Shown here in pieces: positions 42,823-52,495 of a DNA stretch of 64,000 nt (positions within the stretch are counted from its first letter, which is position 1; every line of letters starts with the position of its first letter). This DNA is from Myceligenerans pegani (GTDB taxonomy: Bacteria > Actinomycetota > Actinomycetes > Actinomycetales > Cellulomonadaceae). The stretch lies in assembly GCF_014892515.1 (NCBI RefSeq), contig NZ_JADBGR010000019.1:1-64000 (forward strand). The letters are read 5' to 3'. The notes beneath the pieces are model-generated. The model ran no database searches. It worked only from the letters and a program-made list of their open reading frames with translations, and was not told the DNA's origin. A program made the position numbers and the translations under genes.

Positions 42823-45800
42823 TTGCGTACCCGATCAGTCACCGTAGCGGCCGTCGCCGCCGCGCTCGTCGCGAGCAGCTGCATGCTCCCGAGCGCGGCC
42901 GCGCAGCCAGGCAGTTCATCCGACGGCGCCGCCGCCGAAAGCGCCCCGGCCCTGGCCGAGTCCGTCACGGTCCCGCTCCTGACGGGCGATCGCGTGACCG
43001 TCACGACGGCCCCGGACGGAAGCCGGACGGCCGCCGTTCTCCGCGCCGAAGGACGCGAGGACGTCCCGTTCCTCCGGCGCGGCCACGGCGAGCACCTGTA
43101 CGTCATCCCGGCCGATGTCGCCGAGTTCGTCGGCGAGACGCTCGACGAGCGGTTGTTCGACGTCGCCGCGCTGGCCGACGCCGGATTCGGCGGTCGGCCG
43201 ACACTGCCGGTCATCGTGCAGCGGACCGGACGGCCGAGCGACGTCTCGACCCTCGCGGCCCGCGGCGACTGGACGTCGGCCGGCATCACGCCGGAGCGCA
43301 CCCTGGAGTCCGTCCGTGCCGTGTCCGACGACGTCGACGCCGCGGCGGGCGCGAAACTGATCGACGCCCTGCGCACGCAGGCCGGCGAGGCCACGACGCG
43401 CGCCGCGCAGGAAGCGCCCGCGATCGAGCGCGTCTGGCTCGACGCGCCGGTGCGGGCGCTCGACGCCGACTCGGCACCCCAGATCGGCGCACCCCAGGCC
43501 TGGGAGGCAGGCTTCACCGGCGACGGGGTCACGGTCGCCATCCTGGACACCGGCATCGACGCGACCCACCCCGACCTGGACGAGCTCGTGGTGGCGCAGC
43601 AGGACTTCTCCGACACCGGGTCCGTCGTCGACGGGGACGGGCACGGCAGCCACGTCGCCTCCATCGTGGCCGGGTCCGGCGACGCGTCCGACGGCGTGAA
43701 CTCCGGCATGGCTCCCGATGCCGACATCATGGTCGGCAAGGTGCTGGACGACTACGGGTACGGTGACGAGTCGTCGATCATCGACGGCATGGAATGGGCC
43801 GCCTCGCAGGGCGCGGACATCATCAACATGTCCCTCGGCGCGTCCGAGTACACCGACGGCACGGACCCCATGGCGCTGGCCGTCGACCAGCTGACCGCGG
43901 AGCACGACGCCCTGTTCGTCGTCGCGGCCGGCAACGACGGCATGGACGAATCGATCGCGACGCCCGGCTCGGCGTCGTCGGCCCTCACGGTCGGCGCGGT
44001 CGACGACGACGACGTGGTCACCGACTTCTCGAGCCGCGGGCCACGAACCGACGGTGCCATCAAACCCGACGTCGTCGCTCCCGGCGAGGAGATCGTCGCC
44101 GCGCGTGCGGCGGGGACGCAGCTCGGCAGCCCCGTCGGGGAGCACTACACGGCCCTGAGCGGAACCTCGATGGCGACGCCGCACGTCGCGGGTGCGGCGG
44201 CGGTCGTCCTGGAGGCTCGGCCCCACCTGGGCGCGGCCGAACTGAAGGCCGTCCTGATGGGGTCGGCGGACCCGACCGGTGCGTCCGTCTTCGAGGAGGG
44301 TGCGGGGCGGGTCTTCCTGCCCGCCGCGATCGAGCAGCCGGTGCTGGCCGATCCGGCGTCGGTCTCGCTCGGCGCCTTCGAGCACCCGCACGAGGGCACG
44401 GCGTCGGACACGGTCACGTACCGGAACACCGGCGACCAGGACGTCGTCCTCGGCGTGGATCTCGCCGTGACCGGCCCTGACGGCGAGGCCGCCGAGGGCG
44501 CGTCCGTCTCGGACGACCGGGTGACCGTTCCGGCGAACGGCACCGCCGAGGTCGCCGTGACCGTGGACCTTGCGCTCGGGCCCATCGGCCGGTACTCCGG
44601 CGTGGTCACGGCGACCGGCCCGGACGGCGCGACGGTGCGGACACCCGTGGGCTGGGAGAAGGAGCCCGAGCTGTTCGACCTGGAGGTGGAGTTCGTCGGA
44701 CGGGACGGAATGCCGTTCGAGGACGGAATGACGGACCTCGCCGTCATGAACGTCGACGACGCCGGGCAGTTCCTGTTCTCCGACCTCACCGAGGACGCGA
44801 CGCACACCCTGCGCGTGCCCGCGGGCCACTACTCGGTCGCCGCAAGCATGCTCAACGACACGTTCACGCAGGTCACGGACGCGTTCGCGCCCGAGGTGAC
44901 CGTCACCGCCGACACGACCGTGACGCTTGACGCGCGGGAGGCCCTGCCGGTGTCGATCGCCACGCCGCGCAGGGCGTCGGTGAGGGAGCTCGGCCTGGAC
45001 GAGCAGCGGACCGACCCGAACGGGGGCGGCATCTCGACGGGGGTGAGCGTCGGGGGCGCCGACGCCTTCGTCACGCCGACCGAGCCGGTGTCGATCGGAG
45101 AGTTCGACCACGTCACCTCGGCGCACCTGGACCAGCCGACCTCGGATGGGACGGGACCGTCGTACACCTACGACCTGGTGTTCCAGCAATCCCCGGTGAC
45201 CACGGGGACATTCACCGCGCGCCGCGGGGACCTGGCGGCCGTGAGGACGACGCACGCGGAACCGGCACGGGACGTCGCGATCTTGACGGGCCGCGGTGCC
45301 CTGCCGGAAGGTCGGTTCTTCGGTTCCGCGACGTTGGTCCCCGTGGAGCCGGGTACCCGGACCGAGTACGTGAGCGCGCGGAACGTGAACTGGTTCCAGG
45401 GCACGCTCTACGGCACCCCCGCCGGGGAGGAGATCCTCGGCGGCTACGACTCGCCGCTGACCGCGTACGAGCCCGGTTCAACCGTCGAGGAGACGATCGG
45501 CGGGGCGCCCCGCACTCCGCAGGCCGACGCCGCGCAGCTGGGAGACCTGCTCGCGATCTTCCCGAACGGCTGGTCGGACTCGGCCGGAAACACGTTCACG
45601 GGCTGGGGCGAGGACGACGAACGACTCACCGTCTGGCAGGACGGCGAGGTCGTCGTGGACGACGCACCCGGATGGGCCGAGCTGACGATGCCGCCCGGCG
45701 GCGCGGGCTACCGGGTCGCCTACCACGGGATCCCGGCGTCCGACCAGTGGTACACCGCGAAGCGCGTCACGGGCGAGTGGACGTTCCACGCCGAACCGGT

Positions 45801-46125
45801 CGGCGAGGACGAGGTCGTGCCGCGGGAACTGCCCGATGTCCGGTACGACGTCGCGGGGATCGATCTGCGAGGCGCGGCACCGCGGCGCACCAAGGTCGGG
45901 GTCGAGGTGACCGGTACCGAGGGTGACGCCGACGTACGCCTGTGGTGGTCCGCGAACGACGGCAGGGACTGGAAGGAGGCCAGGACCAGGAACGGCGTGG
46001 CCATGGTGAAGGTCCCGAAGGGCACCTCGGCGGTGTCGCTCCGTGCCGAGGTGACGGACGCGGCGGGGAACAGTCTGCGGGAGACCGTGATCGAGGCGTA
46101 TACCGTGAAGAAGTGGCCGTGGTGA
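42823..46125 (+). CDS. Secreted S8 family serine peptidase (subtilase)
   Basis: 1100 aa. Signal peptide (VAAVAAALVASSC) then an N-terminal propeptide region to ~residue 215. The subtilisin triad is Asp242 (ILDTGIDATHPDL), His274 (DGHGSHVASIVAG) and Ser449 (SGTSMATPHVAGAA), and the oxyanion Asn is in AAGNDG. From ~500 onward are beta-rich Fn3/CARDB-like segments and no recognised enzyme. It lacks the PA insert between His and Ser. The TTG start is eight bases past AAGGGA. The leader is unusually structured, and a hairpin terminator follows the stop. Confidence 0.92.
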   Translation: MRTRSVTVAAVAAALVASSCMLPSAAAQPGSSSDGAAAESAPALAESVTVPLLTGDRVTVTTAPDGSRTAAVLRAEGREDVPFLRRGHGEHLYVIPADVAEFVGETLDERLFDVAALADAGFGGRPTLPVIVQRTGRPSDVSTLAARGDWTSAGITPERTLESVRAVSDDVDAAAGAKLIDALRTQAGEATTRAAQEAPAIERVWLDAPVRALDADSAPQIGAPQAWEAGFTGDGVTVAILDTGIDATHPDLDELVVAQQDFSDTGSVVDGDGHGSHVASIVAGSGDASDGVNSGMAPDADIMVGKVLDDYGYGDESSIIDGMEWAASQGADIINMSLGASEYTDGTDPMALAVDQLTAEHDALFVVAAGNDGMDESIATPGSASSALTVGAVDDDDVVTDFSSRGPRTDGAIKPDVVAPGEEIVAARAAGTQLGSPVGEHYTALSGTSMATPHVAGAAAVVLEARPHLGAAELKAVLMGSADPTGASVFEEGAGRVFLPAAIEQPVLADPASVSLGAFEHPHEGTASDTVTYRNTGDQDVVLGVDLAVTGPDGEAAEGASVSDDRVTVPANGTAEVAVTVDLALGPIGRYSGVVTATGPDGATVRTPVGWEKEPELFDLEVEFVGRDGMPFEDGMTDLAVMNVDDAGQFLFSDLTEDATHTLRVPAGHYSVAASMLNDTFTQVTDAFAPEVTVTADTTVTLDAREALPVSIATPRRASVRELGLDEQRTDPNGGGISTGVSVGGADAFVTPTEPVSIGEFDHVTSAHLDQPTSDGTGPSYTYDLVFQQSPVTTGTFTARRGDLAAVRTTHAEPARDVAILTGRGALPEGRFFGSATLVPVEPGTRTEYVSARNVNWFQGTLYGTPAGEEILGGYDSPLTAYEPGSTVEETIGGAPRTPQADAAQLGDLLAIFPNGWSDSAGNTFTGWGEDDERLTVWQDGEVVVDDAPGWAELTMPPGGAGYRVAYHGIPASDQWYTAKRVTGEWTFHAEPVGEDEVVPRELPDVRYDVAGIDLRGAAPRRTKVGVEVTGTEGDADVRLWWSANDGRDWKEARTRNGVAMVKVPKGTSAVSLRAEVTDAAGNSLRETVIEAYTVKKWPW

Positions 46126-46141
46126 GGTAAGAGGTCGCGCG

Positions 46142-46181
46142 AGGGCGCCGGCGCCGGACCTCCGCCCGGTGCCGGCGCCCT
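46142..46181 (+). terminator. Terminator of the subtilase gene
   Basis: Arms AGGGCGCCGGCGCCG (46142-46156) and CGGTGCCGGCGCCCT (46167-46181) pair over 15 bases with one G-T, 10-base loop. It lies 17 bases past the stop. Confidence 0.8.
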
Positions 46182-46200
46182 GAGCGCGTAGCGTGGGGGC

Positions 46201-47001
46201 GTGAGAATCGTGACGCCGTTCGTGTCGATGCTGCGGGCCGACAACCCCGGCCCGATGACGCTCGACGGGACCCGGTCCTATGTGCTGCGGGCGCCCGGCG
46301 CCGTGGGGTGCGTGGTGGTGGATCCGGGGCCGGACCTCGACGAGCACCTCGACGCGCTGGCCGGTGCCGGGCCCGTCGAACTGGTGCTGATCACGCACCG
46401 GCATCCGGACCACACCGCGGGGTCAGCCGGGTTGCGGGAGCGGACCGGAGCGCCCGTGCGGGCCCATGACCCCGAGTTCTGTCTCGGCGGGGAGCCGCTG
46501 CGCGGGGGCGAGGTGCTCGACGCGGCGAGCCTGCGGATCGAGGTTCTGGCAACGCCAGGACACACACGCGACTCCGTGTCGTTCGTGGTCAGCGGGCCGG
46601 CGTCGTCGGACACGGAGACCGTCGTGCTGACGGGGGACACCGTCCTCGGTAAGGGCACCACGGTCATCGCCGAGCCGGACGGCTCGCTGCACGACTACTT
46701 CGAGAGCCTCGATACCCTCGAATCGGCGGGTGCCGGCACCCTCGGGCTCCCCGCGCACGGCGAGCCGATCGGTGACCTGGCGGCGGCCGTGCGCATGTAC
46801 CGTGCGCACCGGATCGAGCGGCTCGAGCAGGTGCGGCGCGCGCTGGACCGGCTCGGCGTGCCCGACGACGGCCGGAGCGCGGAGATCTCGGAGCTCGCCG
46901 ACGCGGTGGTGGGGATCGTGTACGCCGACGTCGACCCGAGCGTCCTGGGCGCGGCTCGGCAGAGCGTCACGGCGCAGCTGAGCTACCTGCGCGGGGAGTA
47001 G
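46201..47001 (+). CDS. MBL-fold metallo-hydrolase (LACTB2-like)
   Basis: 266 aa. Metal site THRHPDHTAGSAG (~residue 64), LATPGHTRDS (~120), VLTGDTVLGKGTTVI (~142) and GLPAHGEPI. The C-terminal helical segment (YRAHRIERLEQVRRALDRLG) is typical of the LACTB2/beta-lactamase-like subfamily with putative nuclease or thioesterase activity. Start is GTG at 46201 (MRIVTPFVSM). It reads toward, and ends 24 bases before, the convergent GNAT gene. Confidence 0.88.
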   Translation: MRIVTPFVSMLRADNPGPMTLDGTRSYVLRAPGAVGCVVVDPGPDLDEHLDALAGAGPVELVLITHRHPDHTAGSAGLRERTGAPVRAHDPEFCLGGEPLRGGEVLDAASLRIEVLATPGHTRDSVSFVVSGPASSDTETVVLTGDTVLGKGTTVIAEPDGSLHDYFESLDTLESAGAGTLGLPAHGEPIGDLAAAVRMYRAHRIERLEQVRRALDRLGVPDDGRSAEISELADAVVGIVYADVDPSVLGAARQSVTAQLSYLRGE

Positions 47002-47025
47002 GAGGAGCAGGAGGAGCCTGCCCGG

Positions 47026-47673
47026 TCAGAGAGCCTTGCCGTAGCAGCGCTGGTCTTCCTCGCCCGCGTACTTGCCGTAGGGCGCGATGCGCTCGTAGCC
47101 GAGCTTCTCGTAGAGCGAGATCGCCTCGGGCTGCGCCGTCCCGGTCTCCAGGACGACTCGCGTCAGGCCCGCCTCACGGGCGGAGCACTCGAGTTCCTCC
47201 ATGATCAGCGTCGAGAGGCCGCGGCGCCGGAACACGGCGCCCACGAAGACGCGCTTGACCTCGCCCGTCCCCGACGGGTGCCGGCCACCCACGCCGTCGT
47301 CGGCCCCGGACAGGTCCCGGAGGCTCCCGCCCGCGGCGGCGACACCGCCGGCCCTGATCACGACCGTCGCGACGATGGTCGCCGGGTCGAAGTACTCGTC
47401 CGCGTCGCCATCGTCGCCGTAGCGCTCGGCGAGTTCCGCGACGGCGGCGAGCCGGAGGGCGACGGCGTCCGGATGGTCGAACGGGACCCGCTCGACCACG
47501 ACCTGCTCGGACGCAACCTGCTCGGCCGCGACACGCTGGGCCACGACCTGCCCCGAGGCGGCCTGCCTGGCTCGACCGGACTCGGTCACGACCCGCCCGA
47601 CCCGCCCGGCCGGCCCGCGCTCGGTCGCGGCCTCGGCGAGCGCGCCGTCGTGCGCCCCGACCGCCATCGTCAC
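47026..47673 (-). CDS. GNAT family N-acetyltransferase coupled to purQ
   Basis: 215 aa. Acetyl-CoA binding motif in [20 protein letters not shown]; substrate side [20 protein letters not shown] and YGKAL at the end. About 60 extra N-terminal residues carry near-repeats ([20 protein letters not shown]) written in a repeated codon pattern. Substrate unknown. Its GTG start overlaps the purQ stop (GTGA), so it is the last gene of a purS-purQ-GNAT operon. Confidence 0.88.
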   Translation of the reverse strand: MTMAVGAHDGALAEAATERGPAGRVGRVVTESGRARQAASGQVVAQRVAAEQVASEQVVVERVPFDHPDAVALRLAAVAELAERYGDDGDADEYFDPATIVATVVIRAGGVAAAGGSLRDLSGADDGVGGRHPSGTGEVKRVFVGAVFRRRGLSTLIMEELECSAREAGLTRVVLETGTAQPEAISLYEKLGYERIAPYGKYAGEEDQRCYGKAL

Positions 47674-48383
47674 GCCCCGACGAGCGACGCCAGGACCGAC
47701 CGGAAGAACGGGAGCCCGTCCGTGCCCGCGCGCGGGCCGTCCGCGCCGGCGGGGCCGAAGCCCGGTTCGACGGCGTGCTCGGGGTGCGGCATCAGGCCCA
47801 CCACGTTGCCCCTCTCGTTGGTGATGCCCGCGATGTCGCGGCGCGAGCCGTTCGGGTTCCAGCCGTCGTAGCGGAAGGCGACGCGGCCCTCACCCTCGAG
47901 CCGGTCGAGCGTGGCCTCGTCCGCGACGTACTGACCGTCCTGGTTCTTCAGGGGGATGGTGATCCTCTGCCCCGTGGCGAACTCGTTGGTCCAGGCCGTG
48001 TTGGCGTTGGCGACCACGAGCGTCTGCTCACGGCAGACGAAGTGCAGGTGGTCGTTCTTGATCATCGAACCGGGCAGCAGGTGGGCCTCGGTGAGGACCT
48101 GGAACCCGTTGCAGATGCCGAGCACCGGCATGCCACCGCGCGCGGCGTCGATCACGGACGACATCGCCGGGGCGAACCGGCTGATCGCGCCGGCCCGCAG
48201 GTAGTCGCCGTAGGAGAAGCCGCCCGGGAGCACGACGGCCTCGACGTCCCGCAGGTCGGCGTCCGCGTGCCAGAGGGCGACGGGTTCGCCGCCGGCCAGG
48301 CGGATGGCCCGGGCCGCGTCGCGGTCGTCGAGCGTGCCCGGGAAGGTGACGACACCGATCCTGGCGCTGTTCAGCGTGCCCAT
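47670..48383 (-). CDS. purQ: Phosphoribosylformylglycinamidine synthase subunit I (glutaminase)
   Basis: 237 aa class-I glutamine amidotransferase that feeds ammonia to PurL. The nucleophile Cys is in [11 protein letters not shown] (near residue 93), and the His/Glu pair is in [12 protein letters not shown]. Other blocks: [16 protein letters not shown] and [15 protein letters not shown]. Its ATG overlaps the purS stop by one base (TGATG). Its stop overlaps the next gene's start. purL is 21 kb away. Confidence 0.97.
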   Translation of the reverse strand: MGTLNSARIGVVTFPGTLDDRDAARAIRLAGGEPVALWHADADLRDVEAVVLPGGFSYGDYLRAGAISRFAPAMSSVIDAARGGMPVLGICNGFQVLTEAHLLPGSMIKNDHLHFVCREQTLVVANANTAWTNEFATGQRITIPLKNQDGQYVADEATLDRLEGEGRVAFRYDGWNPNGSRRDIAGITNERGNVVGLMPHPEHAVEPGFGPAGADGPRAGTDGLPFFRSVLASLVGA

Positions 48384-48676
48384 CAGGCCAGCCCGGCGCG
48401 CTGTGCGACGGGGGCGGTCCCGGCGTCCGCCGAGGCATCGGTCACGGCGACGATGTCCTCGATGATCGGGTTCGACAGGACCTCCTCGGCCGCCTTGCGA
48501 GCCTGCTCCAGGATCTCGGGCGTGACCTCGCCGTCGACCTCCAGTTCGAATCGCTTGCCCTGGCGGACACCGGTGAACTGCGTGAACCCGAGGCGCGGCA
48601 GCGCCCCGACCACGGCCTTGCCCTGGGGGTCCAGGATCTCGGGCTTGGGCATGACCTCGACGACGACGCGTCCCAC
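48383..48676 (-). CDS. purS: Phosphoribosylformylglycinamidine synthase subunit PurS
   Basis: 97 aa. Small dimeric subunit that holds PurL and PurQ together. Motifs [20 protein letters not shown] and [20 protein letters not shown] are characteristic. The C-terminal ~15 residues after IEDIVAVT are an extra Ala-rich tail. GTG start with AAGGAGCCCCC upstream. Confidence 0.96.
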   Translation of the reverse strand: MGRVVVEVMPKPEILDPQGKAVVGALPRLGFTQFTGVRQGKRFELEVDGEVTPEILEQARKAAEEVLSNPIIEDIVAVTDASADAGTAPVAQRAGLA

Positions 48677-48715
48677 GGGGGCTCCTTGAAAGACGAGGGA
48701 ATTCCGGGGCCGAGT

Positions 48716-51070
48716 CTACTGGGAGGCGGGGAACGGCGAGGCATCGGCCTGTGGACGCACGCGTGAGGTGCGCCACGGCGTCGCCTCGGTGCCCTCCGTC
48801 CCGTCCGGATCGCCCTGGAAGCCCAGGACCATCAGCACCCCGACCATCCGGGCCCGCACTCCCGCGTCGTCGGTGACGGTCGTGGCCCGGGCGCGCACCC
48901 AGAGCTCACGGCCGTCGGCCGCCATGAGGCGGTGCTCCAGGTCCAGTGGTTCACACGCCCCGGCGAGCTGCTGCGCGATCGCGGATCGCACCGCGCGCTG
49001 GTCGTCCGCGTGGACACGGCTCGTCCACTCCTCGATGCCAGTGCCGACCTCGGTGTCGGTCAGTCCGAGCAGCGACTTCCAGGTGCGTGAGTAGTACACG
49101 TGACCCGTGGTGATGTCCCAGTCCCAGGTGCCTTCCAGCGCCACCTCCTCGACCAGGCGGTAACGCACCTGGCCCGCCCGCAGGTCGAGGGCCAGCGCCC
49201 GCTCGCGCGCGGCCATGTCGGCGAGGGCGGCCCGCTGCGTGCGCAGCGAGACCAGCCGGGCCTCGCGGTCCAGCGCGACCGCGAGCATCGCCGCCCAGTG
49301 GTCGAACTTGTCGCGAGCACTGGTGGCGTGCGTGTCGATCGCACCGCCGATGAGCAGCAGCCCCCAGTCGCTCGTGTCGAAGGTGACCGGGATGACGAAG
49401 GCGATCCCGTCGGCGGAGTCGAGCAGGGCCCGCGTGGGGAAGGACGCCACGGGCAGCTTCGTTCCGACGAGCGCGCGGGCCTGGGCCGACGTCGACGTGG
49501 TGCCGACGACGGTGAGCTCGCGCGCCGGGTCCGCCGCGGTCCCCGCCGGAGGCCGTGGCGCCGGGCTGTCGATCTCACCCGCGTAGTCCCGCAGGCCGGG
49601 CCGGGGGACGTCGTCGGGCACGGGCGGGTGGGCGAGTCGCTCGGCGGCGTCGGACCAGAGCGCGAGCGTGGCGGGACCGCGGTGTCCCGTGGGCAGCCAG
49701 CGCAGCGTCCGGATGGTGGGAGCGTCCGCGTGCAGCAGCCCCAGGTCGAGCTCGTACTGCTCGCCGATCGTCCGCTCGAGGCGGCCGGCCCTGGCGAGCA
49801 GCGTCTGCGTGCACCCGGTGCTGAGCGCGACGATGACGTCGGTGATGGCGCGGGCCACGGCACGGCGCCGGGCCGTCGGCCCGGGCTCGCCGGGAGCCCG
49901 GGTCCCGCCCTTCCGAGCCTTGGCCAGCTCCTCCTCGACCGAGCGGAGCGCCGGCACGAGCTGCTCCAGGGCCTCGGGGTGCGGGCGGAGCGCGCGGGTG
50001 ATGTCCACGAGCGACGCGAGCGCGTCGGCGTCGGGCAGCACGGCGAGCGCGTCGGCAGCCCGGACGATCCGTTGCACGCTGCGCATCCACGCCTCGATGC
50101 CCGGGGTGGCCCCCGCGCCGTCGAGCACGATCTCCGCGACACCGGCGAGGCGTGCCCAGGAGCTCGACGCCCCGCCGCCGGTGCCCTGCACGGGGCCCAC
50201 GCTCGCCTCCCGGCAGCCGCACGACTCGCGGGTGATCAGGCTCGCCGCGGAGAGATGCCGCCCCCGCGGCCGCTCGCCACGGATCTGCGCGACGAGGAGC
50301 GAGACGGCGAGCTCGCCGACGCCGTCGTGATGCGGGTCGACGGTCGCGAGCCGCGGACGCATGCGCGCGCCGAGGTCGGAGTGGTCGAAGCCGACGATCG
50401 CCTGCCGCCTCGGCAGGGCGAGCCCGCTGACCTGGAGCATCCTGGTGAAGCCGGCGGCATTGCGGTCGGTGGCGACGAACGTCGCGGTGGTCGGCATCCC
50501 CGCGGCCAGGGCCTGCCGCGCTGCCGCCGCGCCCGCCGCCTCCTGGTTGTCGGCCGCCTGGTAGACCCACTCGTCGCGCGGTTCGATGCCGTGGTCGCGC
50601 AGCGTGGCCCGGTAGGCCTCGTAGCGCTCCACGATGTCGGACTGCCGCAGACTGCCCACGAAACCGATTTCGACGTGGCCGTGCGAGATGAGGTGCTCGA
50701 CGGCCGCGCGTGTGCCTCCCGCGTTGTCGGGCGCGACGGCGGGCGCCTGCGCGCCGGGCGAGTGCTCGCCGACCAGCACCATGGGCCGGTCCTCCGCGCC
50801 GAGCCGTTGCACGGTCTCGGCGTCGACGGCGGTCGTCACCACGATCAGGCCGTCCGCCGCGTCCAGCCCGACCGGCACGCCGACGGGCGGCTCCTCCGGG
50901 AACTGGGCGCGCTCCAGGTCGGCCGGGTACGTCTGCACGACGACGACCCGGTGGCCTCCCGCCCGGGCCGCGCGGGACACGCCCGCCAGGACCTTGCCGA
51001 AGTAGTGCCCACCGACGACCGGTGACAACACGGCCAGAGAGTACTTGCCCCTTACGGATGTCATGCTCAC
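48716..51070 (-). CDS. HTH-less LacI-type periplasmic-binding/PAS sensor protein
   Basis: 784 aa, no signal peptide. Residues ~7-290 are a LacI/PBP1-type sugar-binding domain ([59 protein letters not shown]) but the DNA-binding helix-turn-helix of LacI proteins is absent. A CGCRE motif follows, then ~300 residues of mostly helical sequence with a GAF-like stretch. A PAS/PAC domain is near 635-750 ([23 protein letters not shown]..). No GGDEF, EAL, kinase or HTH output is seen. GTG start at 51070 or ATG at 51064. Divergent from a LacI regulator 55 bases away, which precedes a cellulase. Confidence 0.85.
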   Translation of the reverse strand: MSMTSVRGKYSLAVLSPVVGGHYFGKVLAGVSRAARAGGHRVVVVQTYPADLERAQFPEEPPVGVPVGLDAADGLIVVTTAVDAETVQRLGAEDRPMVLVGEHSPGAQAPAVAPDNAGGTRAAVEHLISHGHVEIGFVGSLRQSDIVERYEAYRATLRDHGIEPRDEWVYQAADNQEAAGAAAARQALAAGMPTTATFVATDRNAAGFTRMLQVSGLALPRRQAIVGFDHSDLGARMRPRLATVDPHHDGVGELAVSLLVAQIRGERPRGRHLSAASLITRESCGCREASVGPVQGTGGGASSSWARLAGVAEIVLDGAGATPGIEAWMRSVQRIVRAADALAVLPDADALASLVDITRALRPHPEALEQLVPALRSVEEELAKARKGGTRAPGEPGPTARRRAVARAITDVIVALSTGCTQTLLARAGRLERTIGEQYELDLGLLHADAPTIRTLRWLPTGHRGPATLALWSDAAERLAHPPVPDDVPRPGLRDYAGEIDSPAPRPPAGTAADPARELTVVGTTSTSAQARALVGTKLPVASFPTRALLDSADGIAFVIPVTFDTSDWGLLLIGGAIDTHATSARDKFDHWAAMLAVALDREARLVSLRTQRAALADMAARERALALDLRAGQVRYRLVEEVALEGTWDWDITTGHVYYSRTWKSLLGLTDTEVGTGIEEWTSRVHADDQRAVRSAIAQQLAGACEPLDLEHRLMAADGRELWVRARATTVTDDAGVRARMVGVLMVLGFQGDPDGTEGTEATPWRTSRVRPQADASPFPASQ

Positions 51071-51125
51071 ACCCCGTCCTCGTCGACGCTGTGCAAAGTA
51101 TGGGCTAACAGGGCATGCTACGGGA

Positions 51126-52268
51126 ATGGTCTCGACGGCGCGACCGAATCATCACGAAGATCCAGATAACTCGGCGGGAAAAGGTGGAATTCCTGCCTCA
51201 CCCCGGGGAGGCCGGTCACGTTCCGGCGAGGGCAGGCGACGACCGACGATCGTCGACGTCGCGCGGGCGGCCGGCGTGTCCACGGCCGTGGTCTCGTACG
51301 CCCTCAACGGCAGACGCGGCGTGGCGGAGGTGACGCGCGAGCGCGTGCTCCGGGTGGCCGACGAACTGGGCTGGCGTCCCGCCACGGCCGCCCGCTCCCT
51401 GCGTGCCGGCCCCGGCGCGGCCGCCCTCGTCGCGGTGCACGACGGCGCCGCCGGGTCGCGCGCCGCCTCCACGCTCGATCTCGTCACGGCCGCGGCCGAG
51501 GTGCTCGACGAGGCCGGTGTCACGCTCGCGGTCCACACCGCGAGCAGCGTGGAGCAGGCCGCGCACCTCATGCGCCAGTGGTGGGCGGAGCGCCGCTACG
51601 CCGGCTTCGTCGTGACGGGCCTACGGTCCGACGACGCCCGGCTCGCCGCCCTGCGCCACCTGCCCGCCCCGGCGGTCATGGTCGGAGACCCGGCCCTCCC
51701 GGCCCCACCCGCGTGGCGCAGCGTGGTGCTCGACGACGCGACGGCGTTCGCCCAGGTCGGCGAGTTCCTGGCGGATCTGGGACATCGCCGGGTCGCCATG
51801 CTCACCGGGGCAGAGGGTCTCCTGTCGACCCGGCGGCGCGCGACCGCGCTCGGCGGGGCGCTGAACAAGTCCGGAATCGATTTCGAGGCGGTCTCCGGGG
51901 ACGGGGTCGACCGGGCGGCGGCCGCCGTCGGCTCGCTGCTCTCGTCGGGGAGCCATCCCACCGCCGTCGTGACCGACGACGACGTCACGGCCGGCGTCGT
52001 GCTCGACGTCGCGCGGCGGCTGAACGTCAACGTGCCCTGGCAGCTCTCCGTCGTGGCCGGGACCGACGCCGCGGCGTGCCGGCTCACGACGCCGTCGCTG
52101 ACCGCCGTGCCGTATCCGGTGGAACGCCTGGGGAACGCCGTCGGACACGCGCTCCTCGGCGTGCTGCGTGCGGACGGGACGAAACGCGAGAAGGCACCTC
52201 CTTCCACGACGGTGGCCGCCGGCGGGCTGGTGGTCCGCGGCTCGACCGCGCCGCCGGATCCGCGGTGA
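51126..52268 (+). CDS. LacI family transcriptional regulator next to the cellulase
   Basis: 380 aa. HTH at ~residues 41-62 (TIVDVARAAGVSTAVVSYAL) with hinge SLRAGPG, then a PBP1-like effector domain (VVLDDATAFAQVGEFLADLG, RVAMLTGAEGLLSTRRR, VVTDDDVTAGVVLDVARRL, SVVAGTDAAAC). The first 40 residues are an Arg/Gly-rich extension. The best guess is a repressor of the downstream GH6 gene, in the manner of CelR, but that is context only. ATG at 51126 (MVSTARPNH). Confidence 0.9.
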   Translation: MVSTARPNHHEDPDNSAGKGGIPASPRGGRSRSGEGRRRPTIVDVARAAGVSTAVVSYALNGRRGVAEVTRERVLRVADELGWRPATAARSLRAGPGAAALVAVHDGAAGSRAASTLDLVTAAAEVLDEAGVTLAVHTASSVEQAAHLMRQWWAERRYAGFVVTGLRSDDARLAALRHLPAPAVMVGDPALPAPPAWRSVVLDDATAFAQVGEFLADLGHRRVAMLTGAEGLLSTRRRATALGGALNKSGIDFEAVSGDGVDRAAAAVGSLLSSGSHPTAVVTDDDVTAGVVLDVARRLNVNVPWQLSVVAGTDAAACRLTTPSLTAVPYPVERLGNAVGHALLGVLRADGTKREKAPPSTTVAAGGLVVRGSTAPPDPR

Positions 52269-52346
52269 GACGGCGCCTGCTCACTCGCTCCGTCTCCGAG
52301 ACGCCGCACGGCGGTGACCGTGCGGCGGCGTGGAAGCGGCCGCCTG

Positions 52347-52358
52347 TTAAACGATTCG
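52347..52358. promoter_or_regulatory. Candidate LacI-type operator before the cellulase
   Basis: TTAAACGATTCG in the AT-richer part of the 227-base gap between the LacI regulator and GH6 gene. Its centre AAACGATT is symmetric at 6 of 8 positions with the usual central CG of LacI-family sites. It is weak and unproven. Confidence 0.3.
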
Positions 52359-52495
52359 TCTGGTGTCGTCCAAGTCGTCGCCCGGGCAACGATTCCCAGG
52401 CCACGCAGAAAGGCCTGCGGGGTGCGCGCGCCGCCGGCCCCACCGCGGAGGAGGGCCGGCGGGCGCGTGCGAAACGAACGACCCGGGAGGGCATC

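Noticed and set aside
51578-52495. Upstream extension of the cellulase frame through the LacI gene
   Set aside because: The frame is open but is out of register with LacI and lacks a signal peptide. The GTG at 52496 has a good ribosome site directly before the secretion signal.
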